The notes: a model not told the origin generated them from the letters alone. A DNA stretch of 64,000 nucleotides from Nodosilinea sp. PGN35 (GCF_029109325.1 NZ_JAQKQJ010000002.1:1-64000), one strand, 5' to 3'; counted from the first letter of the stretch, positions 53,588 through 62,557 are shown. Numbers and translations are program-made.

Positions 53588-55816
53588 ATGCTGCAAATTG
53601 ATAAAGTGCAAGTCATTGATGGCGTTACTGTCTACGGTGACGACAGCAACATCGCCACCTTCTACATTGTGCCCGACGTGCCCCGGTTTCGCATCAATGA
53701 CAACCTGCTGCCGTCCTTTAGCTTCTTCAAATATCGCATGCCGATCGATCGCGTCGATGGCTCCAAGGGCGGCGGTTTTTTAGTCTGCGACGTAGAGCTT
53801 TCGCTGCCCCCAGAAAAGCAGGAAGCGGTGAAGCAAAAGCTCCAGGCCCAGATCAATCAGCGGTACGCCAACTCCAGCGTTGAGCCCCCCGAAGTCAAGA
53901 TCGGCAACATCACCTACACCCGAGGCACGGCCAAACTCAACATCGAAAACGTCAGCGAAAAATTTATTGAAAGCGTTTTCAACCCCGGCAAGCCCTCCCT
54001 CTACGGGCGCAACCTGACCCCATTTACCGTTGAACTCACCGACATTGGCGCGACCTTCTTTGAGCAGGCCCTGCAAAATAAGGGCGGATTTGTGCAGGTC
54101 AGCTACGACCTCTACTGCCCGGTCAAGCTCCCCCCCATCGAGGCCCGCATCTGGTTTAACGCCAGCAAGTTCCAGAGCTTTGTCCAAGACTTTACCAAGC
54201 GCGAAACCTCCTCCGGGGCCTTTCGCACCATCTGGCGCTGGCTGTTTGGCGGCACCAGCAAAAACCGCACCGAAATTAACGAAACCACCCGTGAATATGC
54301 CAGCGAGCACCAGTGGGGCGGCGTTGAGATCGACTTCAAAGACTGGACGGCCAGCGATGACGTCAAGCAGCGGGTGCGCGACTGGGCGATGAACAGCCTG
54401 GCCGAAGCGGTCAAAGCCGCCAACGAAGACAAGCTCGATCCCTTCACCGAAGAGCAGAAGAAAATCCCCGACAACGTCACCGATTTTCATCGCCGCATGA
54501 GCCAGTTTAAGTTCACCAACGTCAACCAGCGCTACCGCGAAAGTCAGGCCGTCGAGTGGAATTTGGCCCCCCAGGGTATGCTGGAGCCGATTGTCAATTT
54601 GAAGGACAAAGACGGCAATTTTCTCAAGTGGGAAGACTTTGCCATGACGGTAGATTTGGACGACCCCTTCTTCAAGACGCTCGAAGTGCCGATTCGGGTC
54701 AATGCCGACTTCAAAGAGCTGCCGATTCACAGCGTCGATGTGCACTGCGAATACAAGCAGGGCAACACCAACCGCATTCAGTCGTTTAGCTTTACCAACC
54801 CCGACAATTTAGAGAAGTTCAAGTCGTTCATCGAAAATAACTACTGGAACTACAAGTACTGGTACCAGGTCAACTACAAAGGCCGCAGCCAAACCTTTAA
54901 GTCGAAGGAAATTGAAACCAAAGACAAGTTCCTCACCATCAACGTCGATGACACCGGCATTTTGGCGGTCGATGTCATGCCCGGCGACCTGAACTGGAAC
55001 CAGGTCAGCCGCGCCCAGGTGAAGCTCACCTACGGGGCTACCGCCAACCGGGTGCCCATCGAGCGGCAGTACGTGCTGGATGCGAACCAGACCAAGCACT
55101 CCCTGCGGGAGGTGGTGTTTGCCCCAGTCTCCGAGCCGTACGAATACAAAGTGAAGTACTTTATGGCCGACGGCAAAGAGTACGAGGTCAGTGAGCACAA
55201 GTCGCGATCGCCCCACCTGTTTATCAACGATCCCTTCAACGCCAACCGCACGGTGAGTTTGCGGGCGGCGGGTGACCTCGACAGCGACATTCAAACCATC
55301 TATGTGGACGTGCGCTACGAGGATGCCGAAAACCAGTACAGCCAGTCCACCACCGTGGCCCTGAGCCGCTCCAACCCGTTCTTTGACTGGACGTTCCCGG
55401 TGATTGACGACCTGCGGGGCACCATCACCTACAAGGGCACCATTCAGCTCAAAAACAACCAGGTCGAAACCATCCCCGAAACCACCACCACCGATACCAC
55501 CATCATGGTGGGCCGCAAGATTGAGGAGATGATGACCGTGCGGGTGCTGCCCAACCTGCTGAACTTCAGCCAGATCGACCTGGCGATCGTGTCGCTCTCC
55601 TACGTGGATGCGGCCAACAACATCAACGCCCGCACCGAGCTGATCTTCGACGGGCCGTCCCAGAGCCCGCAAACCTGGGTGCTGCCGCTGAAAGATCGCA
55701 ACGCCAACCAGTACCAGTGGGGAGCGGTGTTCTACATGAAGGACGGCAGCGAGCGCACCATCGCCCCGCAGATGACGCCAAACCTGACCATTCCGCTGCG
55801 GGTGCCCGCCAGCTAG
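53588..55816 (+). CDS. Fourth of the run: modular beta-repeat protein (742 aa)
   Basis: N-terminal module at 1-75: VYGDDSNIATFYIVPD (15-30), FSFFKYR (44-50), GGGFLVCDVELSL (61-73). A middle part follows to about 320. Then comes a hinge motif shared with the fifth and sixth proteins: APQGML (about 326) and VDLDDPFFKTLEV (about 355). The rest is four or so beta repeats of about 90 residues with the pattern VxLxYxDxxN...W.LPL...YxYxxxYxxKDGS. No signal peptide or known domain. It could be a surface or particle component. Confidence 0.78.
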   Translation: MLQIDKVQVIDGVTVYGDDSNIATFYIVPDVPRFRINDNLLPSFSFFKYRMPIDRVDGSKGGGFLVCDVELSLPPEKQEAVKQKLQAQINQRYANSSVEPPEVKIGNITYTRGTAKLNIENVSEKFIESVFNPGKPSLYGRNLTPFTVELTDIGATFFEQALQNKGGFVQVSYDLYCPVKLPPIEARIWFNASKFQSFVQDFTKRETSSGAFRTIWRWLFGGTSKNRTEINETTREYASEHQWGGVEIDFKDWTASDDVKQRVRDWAMNSLAEAVKAANEDKLDPFTEEQKKIPDNVTDFHRRMSQFKFTNVNQRYRESQAVEWNLAPQGMLEPIVNLKDKDGNFLKWEDFAMTVDLDDPFFKTLEVPIRVNADFKELPIHSVDVHCEYKQGNTNRIQSFSFTNPDNLEKFKSFIENNYWNYKYWYQVNYKGRSQTFKSKEIETKDKFLTINVDDTGILAVDVMPGDLNWNQVSRAQVKLTYGATANRVPIERQYVLDANQTKHSLREVVFAPVSEPYEYKVKYFMADGKEYEVSEHKSRSPHLFINDPFNANRTVSLRAAGDLDSDIQTIYVDVRYEDAENQYSQSTTVALSRSNPFFDWTFPVIDDLRGTITYKGTIQLKNNQVETIPETTTTDTTIMVGRKIEEMMTVRVLPNLLNFSQIDLAIVSLSYVDAANNINARTELIFDGPSQSPQTWVLPLKDRNANQYQWGAVFYMKDGSERTIAPQMTPNLTIPLRVPAS

Positions 55817-55845
55817 TTTCGCCTGCTGTCTGGCCGCGTCCTGGG

Positions 55846-55872
55846 TAGGGGCATTGCAGTGCAATGCCCCTA
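55846..55872. repeat. 27-bp palindrome (GGGGCATTGC family), copy 2
   Basis: TAGGGGCATTGC / GCAATGCCCCTA, 29 bp after the stop of the fourth large gene; the same as 26156-26182 apart from one central base. Confidence 0.8.
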
Positions 55873-56094
55873 CGGGGATCCCATTCAGCTTTGTAGGTTG
55901 GGTTGAACGACGTGACAACCCAACTCCGCCGGAGATCGGTTGGGTTTCGCCGAGCCTCAACACCAACCTACAAATTCCACCCAATCTCCAAAACTACATT
56001 CCTCCATCGCCACTTTAATCGGGCTGTTTGGTCTGCGACCCGCTTCACTGGTCTGCCCCACGGCCCCCGTTTCGGTTAGCCCAAGGAGCTAGTC

Positions 56095-58368
56095 ATGCTA
56101 TACCTCAACCCGCCCTTCCACATCATTGAAGGCGTCTCGATTTTTCCTGACCACGCCAACCCGTTGCAGCACTACTACCTGCCGCTGATGCCCAAGCTGA
56201 CTACGTTGCAGGGCACCGACGGCAAGCCCATTCCCCAAATTCAGCTGATCAAATACCGGGGCGACGCGGGCAACGGCGGCTTTCTCAACTTTGATGTCAA
56301 CGTGGGGGTCGAAGAACCCACCCTGCAAAAGATTCGCCGGGAGCTGCGGCAAAAGGCTGGCCTGGCAGCGGAGCCCTGGCTGGCCCCGGTGCCCCTGGTG
56401 GATGGCTCAGTGCGCCTGCTGCTGCTGGGCAAGCAGACGGGCGACACGGCCCCTACCCCCGGCGGCACCCCCGGCAGCACCCCCCAGTTCGTGCTGAAGA
56501 TTGACCAGGCCGCCAAGCCCTCCCTCTACGGCGCTAACCAGGCGGCGTTTTCGGTCGCCCTCGACCAGTACGGGGTGACGGTGATGGAGCAGGCCCTCCA
56601 GGGGGAAATGTCGCCAATTGGGGTGGTGTATTCCCTCGACTATTTGGCCCTGCGCCCGGCCTACTCGGTGCGGCTGAATGTGGACTGGGAGCGGGTGCAA
56701 ACCCACCTGAATGAGCGCTTTGCTGTCGACGCGGTGTTTGTCTCAACGGAGATTGACAAGACCGTAGACGAGCTGATTGAGAATCGCACCATTGTGCTGG
56801 AGGCCGACACCTTTATTCCCGAAGGGGAGGAGGAAAGCGCCGTGCTGGGCCGCCGCGACCAGGCGGTGAACGAGGTGCGCGAGATGATCACCGCCGCCTT
56901 TTTTGAACCCACCATCGACCCGGTCAAGGCAGCGCAGGACGGCTGGGATCGGGCGGCCTACCTGGCCGATCGCGTATCCAGGCTGGCGGTGACGGGCGGC
57001 TGGTCGTCGATCGGGTCATTCACCTACAAAAAGACCGACTACACCCGCATCGATCGCAAAAAGCTGAACGTCACCATGAACGAGCGCACCACGGTGAAGC
57101 GCAGCATCTACCCCCAGGGGCACCTGAGTGGGCTGTGCCGCCCAATTATGGAGCAGGGCCTCGACCTCAGCCGGTTCATCATTCCGGTCGATCTGAATGA
57201 CCCCTGGTTTGAGCGGCGCAGGCTGGCGGTGCTGTCGCGGGCCAACTTTGAGGAAGACGCGATCGGCTCGATCAATGTGCAGCTGAGCTACGGCAGCACC
57301 CCCAAAAACGTGCTGTTGGAGAGTTCGGCAGCGCGATCGGAGGTGCAGTGGGCCAGCCTGGTGCGCCAGCAGGCCATGGAGCGGGCGGTTACCGCCCAGT
57401 ACACGGTGAACTTTAAGGGCAGCAATAGTACTGAACGCCCGATCAAAGTGCAGTCGGCCCCCCAGGTGATCCACACCGACAACCTGGAGATCAACCCCCG
57501 CGAACTCTATTCCCTGGTGCATGTGCCGATCGTGGCGCTGAGCTTTCCGTGGGAGCGCTACCCCCATATTGAGGTGCACCTGAAGTACACCGATCGCGCC
57601 AGCAATATCCAGATGAACGACGTGCTGGTGCTGGACAAAGAGCACAGCGATCGCACCTGGAAGTACTTTGTGCTCAACCCCGAGCACACCGCCTTTCAGT
57701 ACAAGCTGATCTACCGGGCCGCCAACCACCGCGACATCGAGACCCCCTTTGTGGAAACCAGCGAGGAGCGCATCACCATTCGCGACCCCCGCCCCAACAA
57801 GCGCACCCTGGCCGTGGTGCCCAGCTTCGACTGGAGCGTGGTCGATCGCGCCTTTGTAGATCTCACCTACCGCGACCCGGCCCACCGCATCCACGTGGAA
57901 GAGTCCTTTGAGTTTAGCCCCGAAAACCCAGGCTCCAAAACCTTCGCCGCCGACCTGGAGAACCCCGAACTGCGGCAGATCATCTACCGGGTCACGGTGC
58001 TGTTTAAGGGTGGCCACATGGTGGAGATTCCGCCCTCGGTCACCAGCGATCGCCGCATTATTCTGCGTAGCGACATGCGCGGCCACCGCATTGTCACCGT
58101 TCGTCCCCAGATGACCCCGTTCCTCACCCGAAGGCTGGCCGAACTCCAGGTGGAGCTGCGCTACACCGACGACGAGGCGGGCCTCAGCTTCGCCGACCTG
58201 CTCACCTTCCGCGCCGCAGACGAAAGCGGCAGCTTTGAGTTCGATTACGTCGATGAGCAGCGGACGGGCTACCAGTACCGGATCACCTACCGCTACACCA
58301 ACGGCCTCAGCCGCACCACGGACTGGGCCACCGCGGCTACGGATCTGCTGCAGGTGCCGGTGGCGTAG
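56095..58368 (+). CDS. Fifth of the run: modular beta-repeat protein (757 aa)
   Basis: A paralogue of the previous gene with the same order: IFPDHANPLQHYYLP (16-30), QLIKYR (50-55), GGFLNFDVNVGV (61-72), the hinge YPQGHLSGL (about 338) and VDLNDPWFERRRLAV (about 364), then beta repeats ending YQYRITYRYTNGLSRTTDW. A proline/glycine stretch (PTPGGTPGSTPQ) interrupts the first domain. AAGGAG precedes the ATG. Sequence has diverged strongly from the fourth protein, so duplication is old. Confidence 0.78.
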   Translation: MLYLNPPFHIIEGVSIFPDHANPLQHYYLPLMPKLTTLQGTDGKPIPQIQLIKYRGDAGNGGFLNFDVNVGVEEPTLQKIRRELRQKAGLAAEPWLAPVPLVDGSVRLLLLGKQTGDTAPTPGGTPGSTPQFVLKIDQAAKPSLYGANQAAFSVALDQYGVTVMEQALQGEMSPIGVVYSLDYLALRPAYSVRLNVDWERVQTHLNERFAVDAVFVSTEIDKTVDELIENRTIVLEADTFIPEGEEESAVLGRRDQAVNEVREMITAAFFEPTIDPVKAAQDGWDRAAYLADRVSRLAVTGGWSSIGSFTYKKTDYTRIDRKKLNVTMNERTTVKRSIYPQGHLSGLCRPIMEQGLDLSRFIIPVDLNDPWFERRRLAVLSRANFEEDAIGSINVQLSYGSTPKNVLLESSAARSEVQWASLVRQQAMERAVTAQYTVNFKGSNSTERPIKVQSAPQVIHTDNLEINPRELYSLVHVPIVALSFPWERYPHIEVHLKYTDRASNIQMNDVLVLDKEHSDRTWKYFVLNPEHTAFQYKLIYRAANHRDIETPFVETSEERITIRDPRPNKRTLAVVPSFDWSVVDRAFVDLTYRDPAHRIHVEESFEFSPENPGSKTFAADLENPELRQIIYRVTVLFKGGHMVEIPPSVTSDRRIILRSDMRGHRIVTVRPQMTPFLTRRLAELQVELRYTDDEAGLSFADLLTFRAADESGSFEFDYVDEQRTGYQYRITYRYTNGLSRTTDWATAATDLLQVPVA

Positions 58369-58407
58369 GCGGCGGTAGCGGGTGGGGTGGGCGATCGCCT
58401 CGCAAAT

Positions 58408-58424
58408 GGTGGGCAGTGCCCACC
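58408..58424. repeat. Solo REP palindrome
   Basis: GGTGGGCAGTGCCCACC followed by CTAC, identical to the right end of RAYT copy 3. Confidence 0.8.
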
Positions 58425-58467
58425 CTACCTTGATTATCCGTGGCGTCTGCTCTCGGCCTTAGTGAGT

Positions 58468-58537
58468 GGTGCATTGCGGCCCAAGAGCCGAGTCTGTGAG
58501 GTTTTGCCCAAGATTTGGGCCGCGAATGCACCCTACG
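58468..58537. repeat. Inverted repeat (GGTGCATT family), copy 3
   Basis: GGTGCATTGCGGCCCAA and TTGGGCCGCGAATGCACCC face each other about 30 nt apart. The simple-sequence tract CCCATCACCCCAT follows before the next gene. Confidence 0.7.
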
Positions 58538-58659
58538 TCACCCCATCCCCGACCAGCAGGGCGATCGCCCCTACCCATCCACCCATCCCCGGCCATCAGG
58601 GCGAACGCCGTTCGCCCCTACCCATCACCCCATCACCCCATCACCCCCTCGGAGGCCCA

Positions 58660-61600
58660 ATGCTTACCCTCGGAAGTCGCACTCTCAACGTAGACGGCAT
58701 CACGGTCTACGCCGACCATGCCGATCCCAACCAGTTCTGGTATCTGCCCGGCCCGGTGAAAATTGCCCGCCAGCCCAATCGCCAGGCCGCTTTTACGCTG
58801 ATTTCCTACAAACCGGCGGCGGTGGCGGCCGGGGTGAAGGGCGGCGGTTTTTTAATGTTTGGCGTCGATCTGCGCCTGTCGCCGGAGCAGGAGCGGCGGA
58901 TTTTGTCGCGGCTGTCGGCGGTGGCCCCCGGCACCCCGCGCCTGGCTGCCGTACCCTTTGACGAGGGCACGGTGGAGTGCATGGCGCTGAATGTGCAGGG
59001 CTCGGGCGGCACGGTCGCCAGCCCCGCTGGCCCCGGCAGCTTTAACGCCGTGGAGAAAATTTTGGGGGCCACGGTGCCCTCCCTGGATGTCAACAACTCG
59101 GCCCACTTTGGCCTCACCCTCAGCCAGGAGGGGGCGATCATTCTCAAGCAGGCGTTTCAGCAGGGTACGACCCCGGTGGGGGTGCTCTACAACCTCAAGT
59201 ACACCGCCCTGCGCCCCGCCCTGGATGTGAAAATTACCGCCGACCTGAAGCGGGTGTACGACCACTTCAGCGCCAGCCTCAGCGGCCAGTATTATTTCGT
59301 CAAAGTCGGTCTGGAAGCCGGGTTTGAGAAGCTGGTGCAGGACGGCGCGATCAAGATCGAGGTGATTAGCTTTACCGACGCCAGCGATCGCGCCGAAAAA
59401 GAAAAGTGGGCGCTCGACTTCTTTAAAGACAACCTCTTGCAGAGCTGGTTTACCCCCTCGCTCACCCCCGGCGAGTTTGCCGGCGGCCGCATGACCCTGC
59501 CCGCCGAACCCACCCCTGGATCTGGATCTGGCGGTTCCGGCTCGGGCGGTTCCAGTTCGGGATCGGGCGGTTCTGGCGGTTCTACGGGGTCAGGGTCTTC
59601 GAGTTCCGGTAGCTCCTCCGGGTCGGGCTCGTCCTCAGGCTCCTCTGGCTCTAGCGGTTCTGGCGGATCATCAGGGAGTTCTGGAAGTGGCTCGTCCAGC
59701 ACAGGAAACACTAACGCAGCGGCAACTCGTTCCGAAGGGACGCGCTCCAACGCGGATACGACCGCTAACCAGAACGCTCCAGCCCACCAGCCCGCCCAGA
59801 TGACCGTGGTTTCCATCCCCGACCCGCTGCCGGAGGGCTACGGGCTGCTGCACACCCCGGCCACCTCAGGCACCACCGAAACCCTGACCGTGCAGGGGGC
59901 CACCAGCCAGACCGTGGTCAAGGTGAATGGGGCAGTGCGATCGCTCAACGCCAGCCACCAGCTCACGGTAGATGTGGTTCCCGGCACCCCTACCAACATT
60001 GTGGTGGAGTATCCCCCCACCACCGTCACCGAGACCTTTCACCTCTTCTTTGACTACGACAAACCGACGGCGAGCGGCTGGTCAACCACCTCGGCCCGCT
60101 ACGTAAGCTATCTCAACGGCAGCCCCAATCCTGCGGATGCCCGATTTAGCAGCGCCGACACCACCCGGCCCACCCTCACCAGCACCCCAGGCCGCCAGAT
60201 CACCGGCAACGCCCAGCAGCTGCGCGACTGGGTAATGAACCGACTGACGGTACCCAAGACAGTCACCATCGAAGGGCACGCCAGCTTTGAGGGCAACGCC
60301 GGCAAAGAGGCCCACAACCGATCGCTGTCCCAGCGGCGACGCCAGGTGGCCGCAGGCATTGTCGCGCCCCTGGTCACCAGTGTCAACGGCAGTGCTGCCG
60401 GGCAGGGCCATACCCGAGCAGCGGCAGCAGGGCGCAGCGGCGATGAGCGCGATCGCGTCGCCGAAATTACCGGCCAAGTGAGCGATCGCCCCCGCGCCGA
60501 AATCCGCGCCACCCTCACCCGCGCCGCCGCTCCCGTCACACCGACAACGCCGACCACACCTACCACTCCCACGACGCCCACCACACCGACAACGCCCACC
60601 ACACCCCCTACCCCCACACCCCCTACCCCACCCGCAGGCGAACCCGCTATCACCTTCAAACTCAAATACCTGCGCCAGGAGGAGCAAAAGACCGTCACCT
60701 TCCACTACAACCGCACCGAAGCTGTGCAGCGCACCTACGCGCCCCAGGGTTTAATTGGGCTGCTGGTGGCCGACCTCAGCGACAGCGAAAAGCACTTTGT
60801 CGAAGTCGATCTCGACGATCCCTTCTTCCGGGTGTTGCAGGTGAGCGTCGATGCCCCCATCGACTTTCAGCGAATTGGGCTGACCTCGGCCCAGGTGTCC
60901 CTCGACTACGGCGACCCGACCCAGCCCCGCAGTCACAAGCACGCCGACTTTATCTTTGAGCCCGGTGCCGCCCCCCGGCAGCTGTTTGAAACTTTCCTCA
61001 ACCAGCGCTTTGACACCGCCTACACCTACGGCGTGCAGTATCACTTCGACCCCGGCACCGACTGGGATGGCCACGCCTACACCTACAGTCTGCCGCCCCA
61101 GCCCACCGAAGACCGCACCCTGCAAATCAACCCCTTTGAGCACCTGGGCTTTTTGGAGTTGCGCGCCTTCGCCAACCGGGTCGATTGGGGTGTGATTCAG
61201 GCCATTGACCTGCACCTGAGCTACGACAGCCCCACCGGCTGGCAGCGGCAGAAAACCCTGACCTTAACTGTCGCCTCCGGTGAGCAGTTCTGGCGACTGC
61301 GGCTGGAGCGGCCCGAGGCTCGCACCTACCGCTACCGCTGCGTCTACCACCTCAAAGATGGCTCCACCCAGCAGTCCGACCCGGTGGAGAGTCAGGCCAC
61401 GGCCATCCCGATCAACGACCCGTTTGCGGGGGCGCTGGAGCTGGAGTTTGTGCCGCTGTTTGCCCCCGGTGCGGTGCGCCAGGTGTACATCGACATTCGC
61501 TATACCGACGATGCCAACCGCTACTTCCGCGACGAGCGGCTGGTGCTGACGGGCGATGCGATCGCCCCCCTGCCCCTGAGGATTTCGCTCAAAAATCTGG

Positions 61601-61719
61601 CCCACCGCGCCTACGACTACCGCCTGACCATCGTCGGCACCGACAACCGCCTGCGGCGCACCCCCTTCATCACCACGGAGGAAACCATCATCGGCGTATC
61701 TGAAACCGGGGACGTTTAG
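58660..61719 (+). CDS. Sixth of the run: modular protein with inserted OmpA-like domain (1019 aa)
   Basis: ATG 58660 with GGAGG upstream. The N-terminal module is YADHADPNQFWYLP (17-30), FTLISYK (45-51), GGGFLMFGVDLRL (61-73). Residues about 287-350 are a Ser/Gly linker. At about 457-570 an OmpA-C-like domain appears: TFHLFFDYD, then TIEGHASFEGN and NRSLSQRRRQVAAGI. A Thr-Thr-Pro linker (about 626-657) follows. The shared hinge resumes with APQGLIGLL (about 693) and VDLDDPFFRVLQV (about 715), then beta repeats. OmpA-C domains normally bind peptidoglycan. No signal peptide is present. Confidence 0.8.
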   Translation: MLTLGSRTLNVDGITVYADHADPNQFWYLPGPVKIARQPNRQAAFTLISYKPAAVAAGVKGGGFLMFGVDLRLSPEQERRILSRLSAVAPGTPRLAAVPFDEGTVECMALNVQGSGGTVASPAGPGSFNAVEKILGATVPSLDVNNSAHFGLTLSQEGAIILKQAFQQGTTPVGVLYNLKYTALRPALDVKITADLKRVYDHFSASLSGQYYFVKVGLEAGFEKLVQDGAIKIEVISFTDASDRAEKEKWALDFFKDNLLQSWFTPSLTPGEFAGGRMTLPAEPTPGSGSGGSGSGGSSSGSGGSGGSTGSGSSSSGSSSGSGSSSGSSGSSGSGGSSGSSGSGSSSTGNTNAAATRSEGTRSNADTTANQNAPAHQPAQMTVVSIPDPLPEGYGLLHTPATSGTTETLTVQGATSQTVVKVNGAVRSLNASHQLTVDVVPGTPTNIVVEYPPTTVTETFHLFFDYDKPTASGWSTTSARYVSYLNGSPNPADARFSSADTTRPTLTSTPGRQITGNAQQLRDWVMNRLTVPKTVTIEGHASFEGNAGKEAHNRSLSQRRRQVAAGIVAPLVTSVNGSAAGQGHTRAAAAGRSGDERDRVAEITGQVSDRPRAEIRATLTRAAAPVTPTTPTTPTTPTTPTTPTTPTTPPTPTPPTPPAGEPAITFKLKYLRQEEQKTVTFHYNRTEAVQRTYAPQGLIGLLVADLSDSEKHFVEVDLDDPFFRVLQVSVDAPIDFQRIGLTSAQVSLDYGDPTQPRSHKHADFIFEPGAAPRQLFETFLNQRFDTAYTYGVQYHFDPGTDWDGHAYTYSLPPQPTEDRTLQINPFEHLGFLELRAFANRVDWGVIQAIDLHLSYDSPTGWQRQKTLTLTVASGEQFWRLRLERPEARTYRYRCVYHLKDGSTQQSDPVESQATAIPINDPFAGALELEFVPLFAPGAVRQVYIDIRYTDDANRYFRDERLVLTGDAIAPLPLRISLKNLAHRAYDYRLTIVGTDNRLRRTPFITTEETIIGVSETGDV

Positions 61720-61746
61720 TCCATCCAGAAGGAAGACAGCTCCAGG

Positions 61747-61782
61747 GCCCCAGGTTCGTGAAAAGCTTCAGGAACCTGGGGC
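61747..61782 (+). terminator. Strong hairpin after the six-gene run
   Basis: GCCCCAGGTTC (61747-61757) and GAACCTGGGGC (61772-61782) form an 11-bp stem 28 bp after the last stop. There is no T-run, so termination is plausible but not certain. Confidence 0.5.
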
Positions 61783-61981
61783 ATGCTTCTGTGGCCCCGG
61801 TGGGCTTTGATGCAGGAAACCTTGAGGCATAGCCATCGCCAGATCGGTTGGGACATTCTGCCCAATGCCTGGGAGCGAGGCTATATGCCAGCGCGCTGCC
61901 CCAGGTCTGAGCTACAGCAGCGGTCGATGTCCTGAGCGCAATGGCCATCGCTAGTTAAGCGTGGGGCTCTGGCTGAGCAAT

Positions 61982-62006
61982 AAAAAGCGGGAACCAGAGT
62001 TCCCGC
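61982..62006 (-). terminator. Terminator of the CP12 gene
   Basis: GCGGGAA (61987-61993) pairs with TTCCCGC (62000-62006); on the minus strand TTTTT follows (61986-61982). The rest of 61720-62072 holds no recognisable gene. Confidence 0.75.
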
Positions 62007-62072
62007 CAGAGGCTGTTTGAGGTTTGAGGCTGTTTGAGGGTTTGGGTAAAGCGCCTTGAACCGAAACCGTCC

Positions 62073-62330
62073 CTAGTCTTCGTAGATTCGGCACTCCGGA
62101 GCGTCGGGGTGAGCATTGCAGTAGCGCTCGAAGGCGGTGGTCTGAGCCGCCTGACGGCGGTGGGCTGTCGAGAGTTCTTCGACGGTTTCCCAGGCGATCG
62201 CAACGTCTGTACTGTTGATGTCGTATAGCGCGCTGAGGCGGCGAGCATGTTCGAACGCAACCTGTAGCCGCGCCGCCAGCGTGGGCTGAATTGAGGGAGC
62301 TGAGGTAGGCAGGGTGGTGGTAAGACCCAT
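62073..62330 (-). CDS. cp12: CP12 family protein lacking the N-terminal cysteine pair
   Basis: The protein has 85 aa. The C-terminus FERYCNAHPDAPECRIYED carries the classical CP12 disulfide pair (Cys71, Cys80) that inserts into GAPDH. The core IAWETVEEL matches the conserved AWDAVEEL. The N-terminal cysteine pair, expected around 36-43 (ALYDINSTDV), is absent, with Tyr and Val in those places. CP12 bridges GAPDH and phosphoribulokinase in the dark; a form with only the C-terminal pair may bind GAPDH alone or work without redox control at the PRK side. The first 18 residues are an unusual Thr/Pro/Ser extension. Confidence 0.85.
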   Translation of the reverse strand: MGLTTTLPTSAPSIQPTLAARLQVAFEHARRLSALYDINSTDVAIAWETVEELSTAHRRQAAQTTAFERYCNAHPDAPECRIYED

Positions 62331-62475
62331 AGTGCTGATCTCCAGTGCTGTAGGTGAACTGTTTTCAATTTAGCGATAATCTGAGCAAATAGCTATAGGC
62401 TTCATATATAAACTATTTTTATCATTGATTAGGTTTTCTTACCTGCTGCCGTTCCGCCAGGGGCTAATAGAAACG

Positions 62476-62508
62476 GCCAGAGCCGATCTGCACAAGATCG
62501 GCTCTGGC
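62476..62508 (-). terminator. Terminator of the flavodiiron gene
   Basis: GCCAGAGCCGATC (62476-62488) and GATCGGCTCTGGC (62496-62508) give a perfect 13-bp stem with a 7-nt loop. Read on the minus strand it is followed by CGTTTCTATT. Confidence 0.8.
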
Positions 62509-62557
62509 GCGACTGCATCGTGGTTGTGGCCTGGGAAAATCCACTTCGCTGATGGAG

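Noticed and set aside
59292-59816. Minus-strand frame with a Pro/Glu/Asp-rich repeat
   Set aside because: It is the complement of the Ser/Gly linker of the sixth large protein; the repeat is a translation artefact.
47804-61719. Contractile injection system or phage-tail cluster
   Set aside because: No sheath, tube, baseplate, spike or AAA+ ATPase gene is seen; only the presence of large beta-rich proteins and an OmpA domain suggested it.
61688-61948. Minus-strand frame of 86 codons after the large run
   Set aside because: It overlaps the 3' end of the sixth large gene and the hairpin behind it; composition shows no protein-like pattern.
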